A stretch of 64,000 nt of DNA from Defluviitalea phaphyphila (GCF_001466305.1 NZ_JWID01000006.1:62212-126211), one strand, 5' to 3'. Positions 51,231 to 62,283 are shown, numbered from the stretch's first letter. Notes: generated by a model not told the origin, from the letters alone. Program-made: numbers and translations.

Positions 51231-53459
51231 ATGTTTGAGGAATGGAAAGGTTTTAATGAAGGTAATTGGATGAAAGAAATTGATGTAAGGGATTTTATAC
51301 AAAGAAATTATACTCCTTATGAAGGAGACGATTCTTTTCTTGCAGGTCCAACAAAAAGAACTAAAAAACTTTGGGACGAAGTGCTAGAATTAATGAAAAA
51401 GGAAAGAGAAAAAGGAATTTTAGATGTTGAAACAAAAATTCCTTCTAGTATTACTTCCCACGGTCCTGGATATCTTGATAAAGAATTAGAACAAATTGTA
51501 GGATTCCAAACAGATAAACCCCTTAAAAGAGGAATTATGCCTTTTGGTGGAATTCGTGTAGTAGAAAAAGCTCTAGATGCTTATGGATATGAACTTGACC
51601 CAGAAACTCGCAAAATTTTTAAGACATATAGAAAAACTCATAATGATGGAGTATTTGATGCCTATACAGAAGATATGAGAAAGGCAAGACATACTGGTAT
51701 TATAACTGGACTTCCTGACGCTTATGGTAGAGGACGTATTATTGGCGATTATAGAAGAGTTGCACTTTATGGGGTGGATAGATTAATAGAAGAAAAACAA
51801 AACGAAAAGAAACTTTTAGAAATGGAATATATGGAAAGCCCCCTTATTCGTCTTCGTGAAGAAATAACAGAACAAATTAAGGCTTTAAATGACTTAAAAG
51901 AAATGGCTAAAAGCTATGGATTTGATATCAGTCGTCCTGCAGCTAATGCAAAAGAAGCAATTCAATGGACTTATTTTGCATATTTAGGAGCTATTAAAGA
52001 ACAAGATGGAGCTGCAATGTCTTTAGGACGTGTATCTACTTTCTTTGATATATATATTGAAAAAGATTTAAAAGAAGGAGTTTTAACAGAAGAACAAGCT
52101 CAAGAACTAATAGACCATTTTGTTATGAAATTAAGAATGGTTAGATTCCTTAGAACTCCTGCCTATAATGAATTATTTTCTGGAGATCCAACTTGGGTTA
52201 CTGAATCTATAGGTGGTATGGGTGAAGATGGAAGAACCCTTGTAACTAAATCTAGTTTCCGTATTCTTCATACTTTAAATAATTTAGGTCCTGCTCCAGA
52301 ACCAAACTTAACAGTTTTATGGTCTGAAAGATTACCAGAAAACTTTAAAAAATTCTGTGCTAAAATATCTATAAATACTAGTTCTATTCAATATGAAAAT
52401 GATGATTTAATGAGAAGATGGTATGGAGATGACTATGGAATTGCTTGCTGTGTATCTGCCATGAGAATTGGTAAACAAATGCAATTCTTTGGAGCTCGTG
52501 CTAACTTAGCTAAAGCCCTTTTATACGCTATTAACGGTGGTAAAGATGAAAAAAGCGGAGAACAAGTTGCTCCTAAGTTTGCACCTATTACTTCTGAATA
52601 TCTTGATTATGATGAAGTGATGAGTAAATTTGACCAAATTATGGATTGGTTATCTCAATTATATATTAACACATTAAATATCATTCATTATATGCATGAT
52701 AAATATGCTTATGAAAAACTTCAAATGGCTTTACATGATAAAGATATTCTTCGTACTTCTGCTTGTGGTATTGCTGGATTATCCGTTGTAGCTGACTCTT
52801 TATCTGCAATAAAATACGCTAAGGTTAAAGTAATAAGAAATGAAGATGGTTTAGCTGTTGATTATGAAGTAGAAGGAGATTATCCTGCATTTGGTAATAA
52901 CGATGATAGAGTAGATTCTATTGCTTGTGACATAGTAAAAAGATTTATGAATAAGTTAAGAAAACACAAAACTTATCGTGATTCTATTCCAACATTATCT
53001 ATCTTAACTATTACTTCTAATGTTGTATATGGTAAAAAGACAGGAAATACTCCTGATGGAAGAAAAGCTGGCGAACCTTTTGCTCCTGGTGCTAATCCTA
53101 TGCACGGAAGAGATAAAAAAGGAGCTATTGCTTCTATGGCTTCTGTTGCTAAGCTTCCTTATCAACATGCTGAAGATGGTATTTCATATACTTTCTCTAT
53201 CGTTCCTAAAGCTTTAGGAAAAACTGAAGATGAAAAAATAAATAACTTAGTTGGTATACTTGATGGATATTTCCACGATGAAGGACATCATATTAATGTT
53301 AATGTGCTTGATAGAGAAACATTACTTGATGCTATGGATCATCCTGAAAAATATCCTCAACTTACAATTCGTGTTTCTGGATACGCTGTTAACTTTATAA
53401 AACTTACAAGAGAACAACAATTAGATGTTATTAATAGAACTTTCCATAATAGATTTTAA
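51231..53459 (+). CDS. pflB: pyruvate formate-lyase
   Basis: This 742-residue glycyl radical enzyme converts pyruvate and CoA to formate and acetyl-CoA. The catalytic Cys406-Cys407 pair lies in [20 protein letters not shown], and the radical Gly717 in [10 protein letters not shown]. Substrate-contact segments such as [11 protein letters not shown] are normal for PFL rather than diol dehydratase or choline lyase. AAAGGAGG precedes the ATG. The activase gene follows after 176 bp. Confidence 0.98.
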   Translation: MFEEWKGFNEGNWMKEIDVRDFIQRNYTPYEGDDSFLAGPTKRTKKLWDEVLELMKKEREKGILDVETKIPSSITSHGPGYLDKELEQIVGFQTDKPLKRGIMPFGGIRVVEKALDAYGYELDPETRKIFKTYRKTHNDGVFDAYTEDMRKARHTGIITGLPDAYGRGRIIGDYRRVALYGVDRLIEEKQNEKKLLEMEYMESPLIRLREEITEQIKALNDLKEMAKSYGFDISRPAANAKEAIQWTYFAYLGAIKEQDGAAMSLGRVSTFFDIYIEKDLKEGVLTEEQAQELIDHFVMKLRMVRFLRTPAYNELFSGDPTWVTESIGGMGEDGRTLVTKSSFRILHTLNNLGPAPEPNLTVLWSERLPENFKKFCAKISINTSSIQYENDDLMRRWYGDDYGIACCVSAMRIGKQMQFFGARANLAKALLYAINGGKDEKSGEQVAPKFAPITSEYLDYDEVMSKFDQIMDWLSQLYINTLNIIHYMHDKYAYEKLQMALHDKDILRTSACGIAGLSVVADSLSAIKYAKVKVIRNEDGLAVDYEVEGDYPAFGNNDDRVDSIACDIVKRFMNKLRKHKTYRDSIPTLSILTITSNVVYGKKTGNTPDGRKAGEPFAPGANPMHGRDKKGAIASMASVAKLPYQHAEDGISYTFSIVPKALGKTEDEKINNLVGILDGYFHDEGHHINVNVLDRETLLDAMDHPEKYPQLTIRVSGYAVNFIKLTREQQLDVINRTFHNRF

Positions 53460-53582
53460 GATATATTTACCCTTCCCAAATAATAAATTAAAATATAATA
53501 ATTAGACTAATTTTTATCCCCTCTAACATTAAAATATATAAAAATTAAAAATTTATTTTTAAAATAAGGTATGCAAATTATT

Positions 53583-53609
53583 AGGAGAAGGAAATAAAAA
53601 CCTTCTCCT
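53583..53609 (+). other. stem-loop between pflB and pflA
   Basis: AGGAGAAGG/CCTTCTCCT with a 9-nt A-rich loop is followed by TCATTC, without a real T run. It may protect or process the pflB mRNA or reduce read-through into pflA. Confidence 0.65.
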
Positions 53610-53635
53610 TCATTCTTATGGAAAGGAGCCTTATT

Positions 53636-54364
53636 ATGAGTATAACCGGTAAAATTCATTCTATCGAAACTTGTGGAACTGTAGATGGCCCTGGTATTAG
53701 ATACGTAATTTTTTCTCAAGGATGTCCTCTTAGATGTAAATATTGTCATAATCCTGATACTTGGAATATATCCCATGGCCAAGAAATTACTGTTGATGAG
53801 TTAATTGAGGATATAAAAAAATACAAATCTTATATAAATTTTTCAAAAGGTGGCGTTACATTAACTGGTGGCGAACCTCTAATGCAGCCAAAGTTTGCAA
53901 AAGAATTATTTCGTAGATGTAAAGAAGAAGGTATTCATACAGCTCTAGATACCTCTGGATACATTCCTCTAGAAAATGTTAAAGAAGTACTTAAATATAC
54001 AGACCTTGTTCTATTAGATATTAAATCCTTTGACCCTGATTTATATAAAGATTTAACTGGAGTTTCCAATGAACCTACATTAAAAATGGCACAATATCTT
54101 TCAGATATTAATAAACCTATGTGGGTACGTTATGTTCTTGTTCCCAATTTAACTGACAATCCAGCCCATATAGAGGCTTTGGCTAATTTTTTATCCACAT
54201 TAACTAATATTGAAAAAGTAGAAATTCTTCCTTTTCATAAAATGGGAGAATACAAATGGGAAGAATTAGGATATTCTTATAGTTTAAAAAATACTCCTAC
54301 CCCTTCAGCTGAAACAATTGAAATGGCAAAAAATATATTTAAAAAATACAAATTAAAAGTATAA
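53636..54364 (+). CDS. pflA: pyruvate formate-lyase activating enzyme
   Basis: This 242-residue radical SAM enzyme installs the glycyl radical on PflB. The cluster motif CX3CX2C is Cys30, Cys34, Cys37 (QGCPLRCKYCHNP), and GGVTLTGGEPLMQ is the SAM-contact GGE motif. The ATG at 53636 follows GGAAAGGAG, which overlaps an earlier in-frame ATG at 53618. It has no ferredoxin-like insert, as expected for PflA. Confidence 0.97.
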   Translation: MSITGKIHSIETCGTVDGPGIRYVIFSQGCPLRCKYCHNPDTWNISHGQEITVDELIEDIKKYKSYINFSKGGVTLTGGEPLMQPKFAKELFRRCKEEGIHTALDTSGYIPLENVKEVLKYTDLVLLDIKSFDPDLYKDLTGVSNEPTLKMAQYLSDINKPMWVRYVLVPNLTDNPAHIEALANFLSTLTNIEKVEILPFHKMGEYKWEELGYSYSLKNTPTPSAETIEMAKNIFKKYKLKV

Positions 54365-54453
54365 TTTTATATTTTATATTATTTATGTTATTTTTATAAT
54401 GTAAAGTGTTTTTATATATAATTTGATTTATATAAATTTCTAGGGGGGATAAA

Positions 54454-54954
54454 ATGAAAATAAGGCTTGCTTCTTCCATAACTCATGACAGTATAGTGGA
54501 TGGTCCAGGACTTAGAACTGTTATTTGGACTCAAGGTTGTAACCATAATTGTTTAGGATGCCATAATCCAGAAACTCATCCCTTAAATGGAGGTTTTGAA
54601 ACTTCAACAGAAGAGATTATTGAGAAGTTAAAAAATATAAAATTACAAAAAGGAATTACTTTTTCTGGCGGAGAACCTTTTATTCAGCCAAAAGCCTGCA
54701 GTGAAATAGCTAGGTTTTGCCATAGTATAGGTTGGGATGTATGGACTTATACTGGGTATACCTACGAACAACTTCTTAATGAAAATAATCCTTTATGGAA
54801 TGAATTTTTAGAACAAATAGATGTATTAATTGATGGTCCTTTTATTTTAGAAAAAAAGGACTTAACCTTATTATATAGAGGTTCTTCTAATCAAAGAATT
54901 ATAGATATAAAAAAGTCCAAGAAAAACAATAATATTATACTCTGGGAAGAGTAA
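54454..54954 (+). CDS. nrdG: anaerobic ribonucleotide reductase activating protein (NrdG-like)
   Basis: This 166-residue radical SAM protein has Cys29, Cys33, Cys36 in TQGCNHNCLGCHNPETH, the GITFSGGEPF motif and the NrdG-type ending VDVLIDGPFILEKKD, then YRGSSNQRIID. It would activate the class III reductase NrdD, but no nrdD is nearby; the next gene is a ferredoxin. GGGGGG precedes the ATG. Activation of another glycyl radical enzyme is possible. Confidence 0.88.
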   Translation: MKIRLASSITHDSIVDGPGLRTVIWTQGCNHNCLGCHNPETHPLNGGFETSTEEIIEKLKNIKLQKGITFSGGEPFIQPKACSEIARFCHSIGWDVWTYTGYTYEQLLNENNPLWNEFLEQIDVLIDGPFILEKKDLTLLYRGSSNQRIIDIKKSKKNNNIILWEE

Positions 54955-54971
54955 TAATTTAAAAATTACTC

Positions 54972-55000
54972 TTGTCAACACAAAATAATTGGTATACAAT
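54972..55000 (+). promoter_or_regulatory. sigma-A type promoter of the ferredoxin gene
   Basis: TTGTCA (54972-54977), a 17-bp spacer and TACAAT (54995-55000) lie upstream of the AGGAGG and ATG at 55032. Confidence 0.7.
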
Positions 55001-55031
55001 ATGCTTATACTTATTCTTAGGAGGTGTATTT

Positions 55032-55202
55032 ATGGCTTACGTAATAAATGATGATTGCATAAGCTGCGGAGCTTGTGAACCAGAATGTCCAGTTTCATGT
55101 ATTTCCGAAGGAGATGGGAAATACGTAATCAACGCAGATGAATGTATTGAATGCGGAGCTTGTGCAGATGTATGTCCTGTAGGTGCTCCAAATCAAGCTT
55201 AA
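55032..55202 (+). CDS. 2[4Fe-4S] ferredoxin, clostridial type
   Basis: This 56-residue electron carrier has two cluster motifs, CISCGACEPECPVSC and CIECGACADVCPVG, that is CX2CX2CX3C followed by the partner Cys of each cluster. It likely carries electrons between pyruvate:ferredoxin oxidoreductase, hydrogenase or radical SAM activases. TAGGAGGTG precedes the ATG at 55032; the longer open frame upstream contains the promoter. Confidence 0.96.
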   Translation: MAYVINDDCISCGACEPECPVSCISEGDGKYVINADECIECGACADVCPVGAPNQA

Positions 55203-55210
55203 ATAAAAAT

Positions 55211-55243
55211 TAAATCGCCCTAGATCTTCTAGTGGCGATTTTT
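55211..55243. terminator. bidirectional terminator between ferredoxin and the MerR gene
   Basis: AAATCGCC/GGCGATTT encloses an inner CTAG/CTAG helix and is followed by TTTTAT; it lies at the convergent ends of both genes. Confidence 0.85.
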
Positions 55244-55803
55244 TATTTACCAATAATTTGCTTATACCAAGGTTTTTTTACTTTGATAGCTACAGATGTT
55301 GCTGTTTCTTTTCTCATATTTTGAACTTCCCTTATTGCTTCATCTAATTTTCTATATCTCATTTTTTCTTTTTCTTTATAATCTTCTTCTAAAGATTTAA
55401 TATGCACAGAAATTTCATGTTTTAATTCATTTTTTAATTCTTCTTTTAATAGGTCATTATATTCCATTAATGCTTCTTTAAATAACTCTTTCATCATAAT
55501 TTGAAACTGTTTTACTTTTTTATTACTAGAATCTGATATATTTATTTCATGGTCTTTAAATAAATTGCTTGTCCCATCCTTCATATTAGCAATTTCCATT
55601 TTTATAGCTCTAAGTTGAAGCCCTTTTTCTTTTAAATTTTTAATATTTTTAAATACATTAATATCTTTATCTGTATAATACCTATGCCCCATTTCATTTC
55701 TTAACACATTCAAGTTTAATTCTTCTTCCCAATAACGAAGTACATGAGCCTCTAAACCTAATATTTCAGATGCTTCTGATATCGTATATCTTTTTTCTTC
55801 CAT
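55243..55803 (-). CDS. MerR family transcriptional regulator
   Basis: This 186-residue protein has the MerR helix-turn-helix YTISEASEILGLEAHVLRYWEEEL followed by RNEMGHRYYTDKDI and then KNLKEKGLQLRAIK. The C-terminal half is a charged coiled coil (about 90-165) and lacks Cys, so it is not a classical metal sensor. Similar proteins with a coiled coil occur in clostridia near dnaB. Its target is unknown. Confidence 0.88.
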   Translation of the reverse strand: MEEKRYTISEASEILGLEAHVLRYWEEELNLNVLRNEMGHRYYTDKDINVFKNIKNLKEKGLQLRAIKMEIANMKDGTSNLFKDHEINISDSSNKKVKQFQIMMKELFKEALMEYNDLLKEELKNELKHEISVHIKSLEEDYKEKEKMRYRKLDEAIREVQNMRKETATSVAIKVKKPWYKQIIGK

Positions 55804-55894
55804 TATCTCACCCCATTATTTTTTTGATTTTTCCATATATATTCATATTATACCATAAAATTACATCTAATCAATAAAAAAAATAAATAAAGGT

Positions 55895-57229
55895 TTAATG
55901 AGTTTTTTGCATATTTACAAATTTTGTATATTGTCCTAACCAAATTAAATCTATAGTTCCTGTTGGACCATTTCTTTGTTTTGCTATAATAACTTCTGCT
56001 TGATTTTTCTTTTCTGTATCGGGATGATAATATTCATCTCTGTATAAAAACATTACTACATCTGCATCTTGCTCTATGGCTCCAGATTCTCTTAAATCTG
56101 ACAACATTGGTCTATGGTCTGCCCTAGTTTCGCAGGCTCTACTAAGCTGAGATAAGGCAACCACAGGTGCTTCCATCTCCCTAGCTAAGGCTTTTAAAGA
56201 TCTTGATATTTCAGATATTTCTTGCTGTCTTGAATCCAATTTTCTATTTCCACTCATAAGCTGCATATAATCAATTAAAATCAAGCCTATACCTTTATCT
56301 AATTTAAGTCTTCTACATTTTGCTCTCATTTCCATAACAGAAATTCCAGGGGTATCATCAATATATATTGGAGCTTCTGCAAGAGGTCCCATAGCTCTTG
56401 CTATCTTTACCCAATCATCTTGGTCTAGGGAACCTGTTCTTAATTTTTGAGCATCTACCATAGCTTCAGCACAAAGCATACGATTTACCAGTTGTTCTTT
56501 AGACATTTCTAAACTAAAAATAGCTACAGGTATCTTTTGTCTTACTGCTACATATTGAGCAATATTAAGAGCAAAGGCTGTTTTCCCCATAGAAGGCCTT
56601 GCTGCTACTAAAATTAAATCCGAAGGTTGTAGTCCTGCTGTCTTATAATCTAAATCTATAAATCCTGTAGAAATTCCTGTTACCTTACCTTTATTTCTAT
56701 ATATCCCTTCTATTTTTTCAAAAGTACTTAAAAGTACTTCTCGCATAGGCGAAAAATCTTCTGTGTGCTTATTTTGTAAAATATTAAAAATACTTTGCTC
56801 AGCTTGATTTAGTACATTGTTAACATCTTCTTTAGCTTCATAACTAAGTTTCATAATATCTTGACTGGCTTTAATAAGTCTTCTAAGAATAGATCTACTT
56901 TCAACAATTTTTATGTATTGTTTTATATGAGCTGATGTAGGAACACTAGAAGCTAACTCTGATAAATAAGCAATTCCTCCTATTTGCTCTAACAATCCCT
57001 TTTCTTCTATTCGAGCTTTTAAAGTAACCAAATCTACAGGTGCTCCTTCATTAAAAAGCTCTAAACAAGTGTCGAAAATCACCTTATGATCTGGTCTATA
57101 AAAATCATCTCCTCTTAAAACTTCTGCTGCTATTGCAACAGCTTCCCTATCTATAATCATAGATCCCAGTACAGACTGTTCAGCTTCTATATTATGAGGG
57201 GGAATTCTTTTTAATATAGATTCCTCCAT
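55895..57229 (-). CDS. dnaB: replicative DNA helicase DnaB
   Basis: This 444-residue hexameric helicase (called DnaC in Bacillus) unwinds DNA at the fork. The N-terminal domain starts at IPPHNIEAEQSVLGSM, Walker A is ARPSMGKTAFALNIA, Walker B is LILIDYMQLM, and the Arg-finger region follows in KQRNGPTGT. It lies 22 bp after rplI. No intein is present. Confidence 0.98.
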   Translation of the reverse strand: MEESILKRIPPHNIEAEQSVLGSMIIDREAVAIAAEVLRGDDFYRPDHKVIFDTCLELFNEGAPVDLVTLKARIEEKGLLEQIGGIAYLSELASSVPTSAHIKQYIKIVESRSILRRLIKASQDIMKLSYEAKEDVNNVLNQAEQSIFNILQNKHTEDFSPMREVLLSTFEKIEGIYRNKGKVTGISTGFIDLDYKTAGLQPSDLILVAARPSMGKTAFALNIAQYVAVRQKIPVAIFSLEMSKEQLVNRMLCAEAMVDAQKLRTGSLDQDDWVKIARAMGPLAEAPIYIDDTPGISVMEMRAKCRRLKLDKGIGLILIDYMQLMSGNRKLDSRQQEISEISRSLKALAREMEAPVVALSQLSRACETRADHRPMLSDLRESGAIEQDADVVMFLYRDEYYHPDTEKKNQAEVIIAKQRNGPTGTIDLIWLGQYTKFVNMQKTH

Positions 57230-57251
57230 AAATTATACCCCTTTACTGATT

Positions 57252-57698
57252 TTATTCTTCTATTACTTTTACTGTTAATTCTGCGGTTACTTTTGGATGA
57301 AGTTTAATAGATACAATATGATTTCCTAAACTTTTAATTGGTTCATCTAATAATATCTTTTTCTTATCAAAAGTAAGATTTAGCTGTTTCTTTGCAGCTA
57401 CTGATATTTCTTTACTAGTAACAGAACCAAATAATCTTCCACCTTCTCCAGATTTAACTTTAATTGTTACTATCTTATCTTTCATTTCATCTTTTAACTT
57501 ATTTGCCTTATCTAACTCCTCTTGTTTTCTTCTTGCTTCTGCTTTCTTCTTTAAATTTAAATCGTTTATTGCAGCCTTCGTTGCTTCGATACCTAAACCC
57601 TTAGGAATTAAATAATTTCTTGCATAACCATCACTAACATTAATAATATCACCTTTTTTACCATGTTTTTTTACATCTTGAAGTAATATAATTTTCAT
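57252..57698 (-). CDS. rplI: 50S ribosomal protein L9
   Basis: This 148-residue protein has the L9 N-terminal signature [28 protein letters not shown] and a long connecting helix rich in Lys and Glu, then the rRNA-binding C-terminal domain. It overlaps gdpP by four bases. Confidence 0.98.
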   Translation of the reverse strand: MKIILLQDVKKHGKKGDIINVSDGYARNYLIPKGLGIEATKAAINDLNLKKKAEARRKQEELDKANKLKDEMKDKIVTIKVKSGEGGRLFGSVTSKEISVAAKKQLNLTFDKKKILLDEPIKSLGNHIVSIKLHPKVTAELTVKVIEE

Positions 57699-59617
57699 TT
57701 CTTTTCTCCTTCCTCTAAATATTCATCAATTGCTTTTTTAAGTTTTTCCATTGCTTCTTTAATACTAATATCCTCTAATTGGGCTCCTGCCATAGTTTGA
57801 TGTCCTCCTCCGTTAAGTTTTTCCATAATGAGTTGGACATTTATATCATTTAAAGACCTTGCACTAATTACGATTTTATTTTCTATAGAACACATAACAA
57901 ACGAAGCAGTTATCCCTGATATATTAAGAAGTTCATCTGCTGCTTGAGCTGCTATTATCATTCCATTCTCCATAGAAGGAGCTATAGAAATAGCCATATT
58001 TTCTTTGTAAATTTGAGCATTTCTTACAGCTTCTGCTCTTGCTTTATACGATTCCATATCATTTTGAAACAACATTCTAACCCTTGTAGTATCTGCACCA
58101 TTTCTTCTTAAAAAAGCAGCAGCCTCAAAAGTTCTAACTCCTGTTTTCAATACAAAATTCTTTGTATCAATGGTAATTCCAGCTAAAAGTATATCAGCTT
58201 CAATAGGTTTTAATTTTACCTTATCAACAATATATTGTAATATCTCTGCTACCATTTCACAAGTAGAAGAAATATAAGGTTCTAAATAAGTTAATACTGC
58301 ATTTTCAATAAATTCTGCACTTCTTCTATGATGGTCAAATATAACTACTTTTTTACTTAATTCTACAAGCTCAGGACATTCTGTATAACTTGCCCTATGT
58401 ACATCTACTACAACTAATAAAGTGTTCTCTCCTGTATGTCCTATAGCTTCTATACTATTTAAAAATAATGGTTCTTCATATTCACCACTTTCTATTATTT
58501 TATCATATACGGTCTTAATTGCAGATGTAGGTTCATTTAATACAATATAGGCTTTTTTCCCTAATAATTTTACTGCTCTATAAATCCCCATAGCTCCACC
58601 TAGGCAGTCTACATCGGGATTTTTATGTCCCATAATTAATACCTTATCAGATTCTTCTATTAATTCTCTAAGAGCATAAGCCTTGATCCTAGCCTTTACT
58701 CTATTACTTTTTTCTACTTCTTTAGTTTTTCCTCCATAAAAAGAATACTTATCTACATCTTTAATAACAACTTGGTCTCCTCCTCTACCTAATGCTAAAT
58801 CAATAGCTGCCTTAGCATATTCCATAGACTTAAGGAGGGTTTTACCATTTAATCCTATTCCTATACTTAAAGTTACAGGAAATTCATTTCCTATTTGTAT
58901 TTCTCTTATTTGGTCTAAAATTTCAAATTTTTTATTTTTAAATTTTTCTATATGTTCATTATAAAATAATATAAGATACTGGTCTTTTTCTAATTTTTTT
59001 ACAATCCCTTCCTCTTGTTGTGCCCAGGTATTTAATTTTTTATCAATAAGCGCTATTAAAAGAGGTTTCCTTACATCTTCTATACTTTTAATTATTTCGT
59101 CATAATTATCAATTAAAATAAATCCTACAGATACCTTTCGTTTTTCATTTGCTTTCCTTAGTTCAATATTTTCAGTATTGTCTACAAAATACACACTATA
59201 TAAATCTCTTGAAACTTTATCTTTACTACTAATAATATCTATTTTATCTATATATGCCTTATAATGTTTCTCTTCAATAATAGTGTCTATTATTATCTGT
59301 TTCTTTTTTTCTGAGAATATTTCGACACTTAGATTGTTAAATACATCATTAATATTTTTATTAATTAAATTTTTATTATTTACAACTTCTTCTAATTTAT
59401 TATTATGCCATCTAATCCATCCATGAGCATCTATCATCATAAAAGGAATAGGAAAATAAGTTATTAATTCTTTATCAAATGATAAAATATCACAAGCTAA
59501 ATTTTTATAATCTTTGTCTTCTTTATTTTTTGTTTGCTTTATTCTGTAAATAAAGATGGTTATCCCAACAATAATACCTATTATAATAAATCCTATAATA
59601 ATATAAATAAACGGCAT
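57695..59617 (-). CDS. gdpP: GdpP (YybT) cyclic-di-AMP phosphodiesterase
   Basis: This 640-residue membrane protein has one clear N-terminal hydrophobic stretch, a PAS-like domain, a degenerate GGDEF domain ([11 protein letters not shown] near 270-280) and a DHH-DHHA1 phosphodiesterase. Metal motifs are [28 protein letters not shown] and FDHHRRS, with [11 protein letters not shown] in DHHA1. It degrades c-di-AMP and so affects wall and ion homeostasis. The order yybS-gdpP-rplI-dnaB is conserved in Firmicutes. Confidence 0.95.
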   Translation of the reverse strand: MPFIYIIIGFIIIGIIVGITIFIYRIKQTKNKEDKDYKNLACDILSFDKELITYFPIPFMMIDAHGWIRWHNNKLEEVVNNKNLINKNINDVFNNLSVEIFSEKKKQIIIDTIIEEKHYKAYIDKIDIISSKDKVSRDLYSVYFVDNTENIELRKANEKRKVSVGFILIDNYDEIIKSIEDVRKPLLIALIDKKLNTWAQQEEGIVKKLEKDQYLILFYNEHIEKFKNKKFEILDQIREIQIGNEFPVTLSIGIGLNGKTLLKSMEYAKAAIDLALGRGGDQVVIKDVDKYSFYGGKTKEVEKSNRVKARIKAYALRELIEESDKVLIMGHKNPDVDCLGGAMGIYRAVKLLGKKAYIVLNEPTSAIKTVYDKIIESGEYEEPLFLNSIEAIGHTGENTLLVVVDVHRASYTECPELVELSKKVVIFDHHRRSAEFIENAVLTYLEPYISSTCEMVAEILQYIVDKVKLKPIEADILLAGITIDTKNFVLKTGVRTFEAAAFLRRNGADTTRVRMLFQNDMESYKARAEAVRNAQIYKENMAISIAPSMENGMIIAAQAADELLNISGITASFVMCSIENKIVISARSLNDINVQLIMEKLNGGGHQTMAGAQLEDISIKEAMEKLKKAIDEYLEEGEKK

Positions 59618-59648
59618 AACACAGCCTCCACTATCTTATAGAAACTTT

Positions 59649-60644
59649 CTATAAAAATCTTTCGGTTTTTCTAAAATTAAATAGTGCTTCAAAAGACCCT
59701 AATATTATAAATAAAAGTGGGCTAAAAATTACACTAATTATACTGAAAATACTAATAAAAATCTTTATTCCTATACTTGTTTTAGAATTTTTTATAATAT
59801 GCACAATAAATAAAATACCAATAATAAATATTAAAACAGAAAATATAATTAACACATTATCTATTATCATACTTAAATAGGGGTAATAATCTTTATCTAT
59901 TCCTGTTCTAAAAAGCCAAGTAAATCCTAAAACTATTATGGTTATAGGGGTAAAACCTATATTGGTTATTTCTTTTATACTAGGTGCTTTCCAATTTAAA
60001 ATTTTTAATATTAATTTTACAAATAAAACTTGAAAGATTGAAGTAAAAAATCCAAAAATAAATATAATAGAAGGAAATAAATATTTCATTAAATAAACTG
60101 CTTGCTTAATTTGAAATCTATAATTAATATATATTTGTTTTAATGTTTCACTGTCTATTTGAATATCAACATTTTGTATTAGTATATTATATTTTTGAGT
60201 AAATTGTTCAATGTATTGACTTTGAAAAAAATCAAGTAAAACATATAATTCAGAAATAATATCTATGTTATACAATATATTCCATAAAATTAATATTCCA
60301 ATATATCCACACAAATATCCTATAGAAACAATTACAATATTTTTAGAAAGACTTTTTTGCTTATTATAATAAATACCACATAAAAATGAGGGTATGAAAA
60401 TAATAAGTAATGTTATTATCGCCTCTTTATGCATACCATTAATAATTAAATAGCTTATGACTATTAATGGTATCAAAAAAGAAAATGCGGTTAATCCTTT
60501 CTTATATACATAAAGAATAAATGGAATTCCTAAAAGACTTGAAAAAAAATATATAGATAAAAAGCCATACCCAAAACTTCCAATCCATATATAAAATAAT
60601 CCTATAACTATAAGAAGTAAAATCTCCTTTATGTTTAATTTCAT
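59649..60644 (-). CDS. yybS: YybS-like DUF2232 membrane protein
   Basis: This 331-residue protein has about eight hydrophobic segments and matches the DUF2232 (YybS) family by position, size and pattern; the C-terminal SPLLFIILGSFEALFNFRK is typical. It resembles the S components of ECF transporters in general layout, but no ligand is known. The ATG at 60644 follows AGGAGG. It sits between the mazG-like gene and gdpP. Confidence 0.85.
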   Translation of the reverse strand: MKLNIKEILLLIVIGLFYIWIGSFGYGFLSIYFFSSLLGIPFILYVYKKGLTAFSFLIPLIVISYLIINGMHKEAIITLLIIFIPSFLCGIYYNKQKSLSKNIVIVSIGYLCGYIGILILWNILYNIDIISELYVLLDFFQSQYIEQFTQKYNILIQNVDIQIDSETLKQIYINYRFQIKQAVYLMKYLFPSIIFIFGFFTSIFQVLFVKLILKILNWKAPSIKEITNIGFTPITIIVLGFTWLFRTGIDKDYYPYLSMIIDNVLIIFSVLIFIIGILFIVHIIKNSKTSIGIKIFISIFSIISVIFSPLLFIILGSFEALFNFRKTERFL

Positions 60645-60645
60645 T

Positions 60646-60987
60646 TTATAACCTCCTACTATTCTCATAACCCCCATCAAGATGTCTTAGTAGAGCTGTT
60701 AAATCTGCAAACCATTCTTTTTCATTACTACTTTCTAATATTCCTAATTTTAATTTATTTTTAATTTTCATATCCAATTTACTATATGGAATCCCTAATC
60801 TTTTTGAAAGTAAATAAGTAAGTATAATTATATTAGCTAACGTATCTGATCTATCTGAAGAACTCTGTTCATTATAATCAACCATACCACTAAAAAGATT
60901 TGCTACATCCGAAAGTATTTGGCTTTTCAATTTTTCAACTATTTTTAAAGACTTTGTAATATCAAATTCTTTATCCTGTGTCCCCAT
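60646..60987 (-). CDS. MazG-like family protein
   Basis: This 113-residue helical protein has the compact MazG-like pattern found in clostridia: ITKSLKIVEKLKSQILSDVANLF, then RSDTLANIIILTYLLSKRLGI, then WFADLTALLRHLDGGYENSRRL. A nucleotide pyrophosphohydrolase function is possible, but the classic EExxE metal motif is not obvious, so this may be a non-catalytic relative. The ATG at 60987 follows GGGGTGA. It abuts yybS. Confidence 0.7.
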   Translation of the reverse strand: MGTQDKEFDITKSLKIVEKLKSQILSDVANLFSGMVDYNEQSSSDRSDTLANIIILTYLLSKRLGIPYSKLDMKIKNKLKLGILESSNEKEWFADLTALLRHLDGGYENSRRL

Positions 60988-61054
60988 AATATCACCCCAT
61001 TCTTCCATTAAAAACCGCTTTTTATTATAACATTCTTTTTATTTTATGAAAAGG

Positions 61055-61876
61055 CTATTCAAAAATCTCATAAGAACCTAAAAGTTTAAAAAATGAAGTC
61101 TTTCTCTGCACCATAGTAAGTGCATCTTTCATATCTGGTTCAAAAATATGCCCCTCTAATTCAATGAAAAATATATATTCTCCTAATTTAGTTTTAGATG
61201 GCCTTGAGATAATTTTAGTCATATTTATATCCCATAAAGAAAAAATATTCAAAATTTTATATAATTCTCCAGGTTTATTTTCTGTTGAAAACACAAGACT
61301 AGTCTTAGATTTTTCTTTTATTTTACCTTCTTCTTTTCCTATTACTACAAATCTAGTTTTATTATGTTCTTTATCTTGAATATCTTTATCTAATATATAA
61401 AGTCCATATTCTTTTGCAGCTAAAGATGTTCCTATAGCTGCCTTTGGTTCTTTACTAAAACTTATTTGCTTTACTGCTTCTGCTGTAGAACTAGTAAATA
61501 TAATTTCTGCATTAGGAATATTTTCATATAAATAATTTCTACACTGAGCAATAGCTTGACTATGAGATAAAACCTGTTTTATCTTACTTAATGGAAATTC
61601 CTTATATCCTATAAGATTATGACTAATAGGAATAACTATTTCCGCTTGAATTTTTAAATCTACTTCAAAAGCTAACATATCTATGGTAGTATTTACAGCA
61701 CCCTCAATAGAATTTTCTATAGGAACTATTCCCTTTTCTATTTTTCCTTTATCTACCGCTTGTAATACATCTTGAATAGTTACGAAAGGCACAAATTCAT
61801 TTTTATCTAAATTATTAAAATATAAAAGAGCTGCTTGCTCTGAAAAAGTCCCTTTGGGCCCTAAATATCCAACCAT
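61055..61876 (-). CDS. pheA: prephenate dehydratase
   Basis: This 273-residue enzyme makes phenylpyruvate from prephenate for phenylalanine synthesis. The catalytic domain contains GYLGPKGTFSEQAAL, VPIENSIEGAVNTTIDML and the catalytic Thr region NKTRFVVIG; a C-terminal ACT domain (TKIISRPSKTKLGEYIFFIELEG) binds Phe as feedback inhibitor. It lacks a chorismate mutase fusion. It forms its own unit between rpsR and the mazG-like gene. Confidence 0.96.
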   Translation of the reverse strand: MVGYLGPKGTFSEQAALLYFNNLDKNEFVPFVTIQDVLQAVDKGKIEKGIVPIENSIEGAVNTTIDMLAFEVDLKIQAEIVIPISHNLIGYKEFPLSKIKQVLSHSQAIAQCRNYLYENIPNAEIIFTSSTAEAVKQISFSKEPKAAIGTSLAAKEYGLYILDKDIQDKEHNKTRFVVIGKEEGKIKEKSKTSLVFSTENKPGELYKILNIFSLWDINMTKIISRPSKTKLGEYIFFIELEGHIFEPDMKDALTMVQRKTSFFKLLGSYEIFE

Positions 61877-61995
61877 CTTTTATTCCTACTTTCTTTTATT
61901 TAAGATGTCTATATTCTATCATATTCACTTTCTTAAATCTACGAAATTTTATTTGAATTTAAGATAGGCATAGATAATACAAAAATATTATAAAA

Positions 61996-62022
61996 TAAAA
62001 AACCCCTATAAATAGGGATTTT
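61996..62022 (-). terminator. terminator of the rpsF-ssb-rpsR operon
   Basis: ATCCCTAT/ATAGGGG(T) forms a short hairpin on the minus strand and is followed by TTTTTTATTTT next to the rpsR stop. Confidence 0.8.
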
Positions 62023-62258
62023 TAATCTTGTATATATGGTAATAATGCAATATGTCTTGCTCTTTTTATAGCAACTGTTAAAGCACGTTGATGCTTTGCA
62101 CAATTACCTGTAATTCTTCTTGGAAGAATTTTTCCTCGTTCTGAAATATATTTTTTCAATTTATTTACATCTTTATAATCAATTGCATTAACTTTATCTA
62201 TGCAAAAACTACATACTTTTTTTCTTTTACGAACACGTCTTTTTTGAACTGCAGCCAC
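62022..62258 (-). CDS. rpsR: 30S ribosomal protein S18
   Basis: This 78-residue protein has a zinc-type N-terminus (KVCSFC with a later Cys) and the S18 signature [46 protein letters not shown]. It is the last gene of the rpsF-ssb-rpsR operon, 25 bp after ssb. Confidence 0.98.
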   Translation of the reverse strand: MAAVQKRRVRKRKKVCSFCIDKVNAIDYKDVNKLKKYISERGKILPRRITGNCAKHQRALTVAIKRARHIALLPYIQD

Positions 62259-62283
62259 CTTAAACCCTCCTTTATATTAACAT

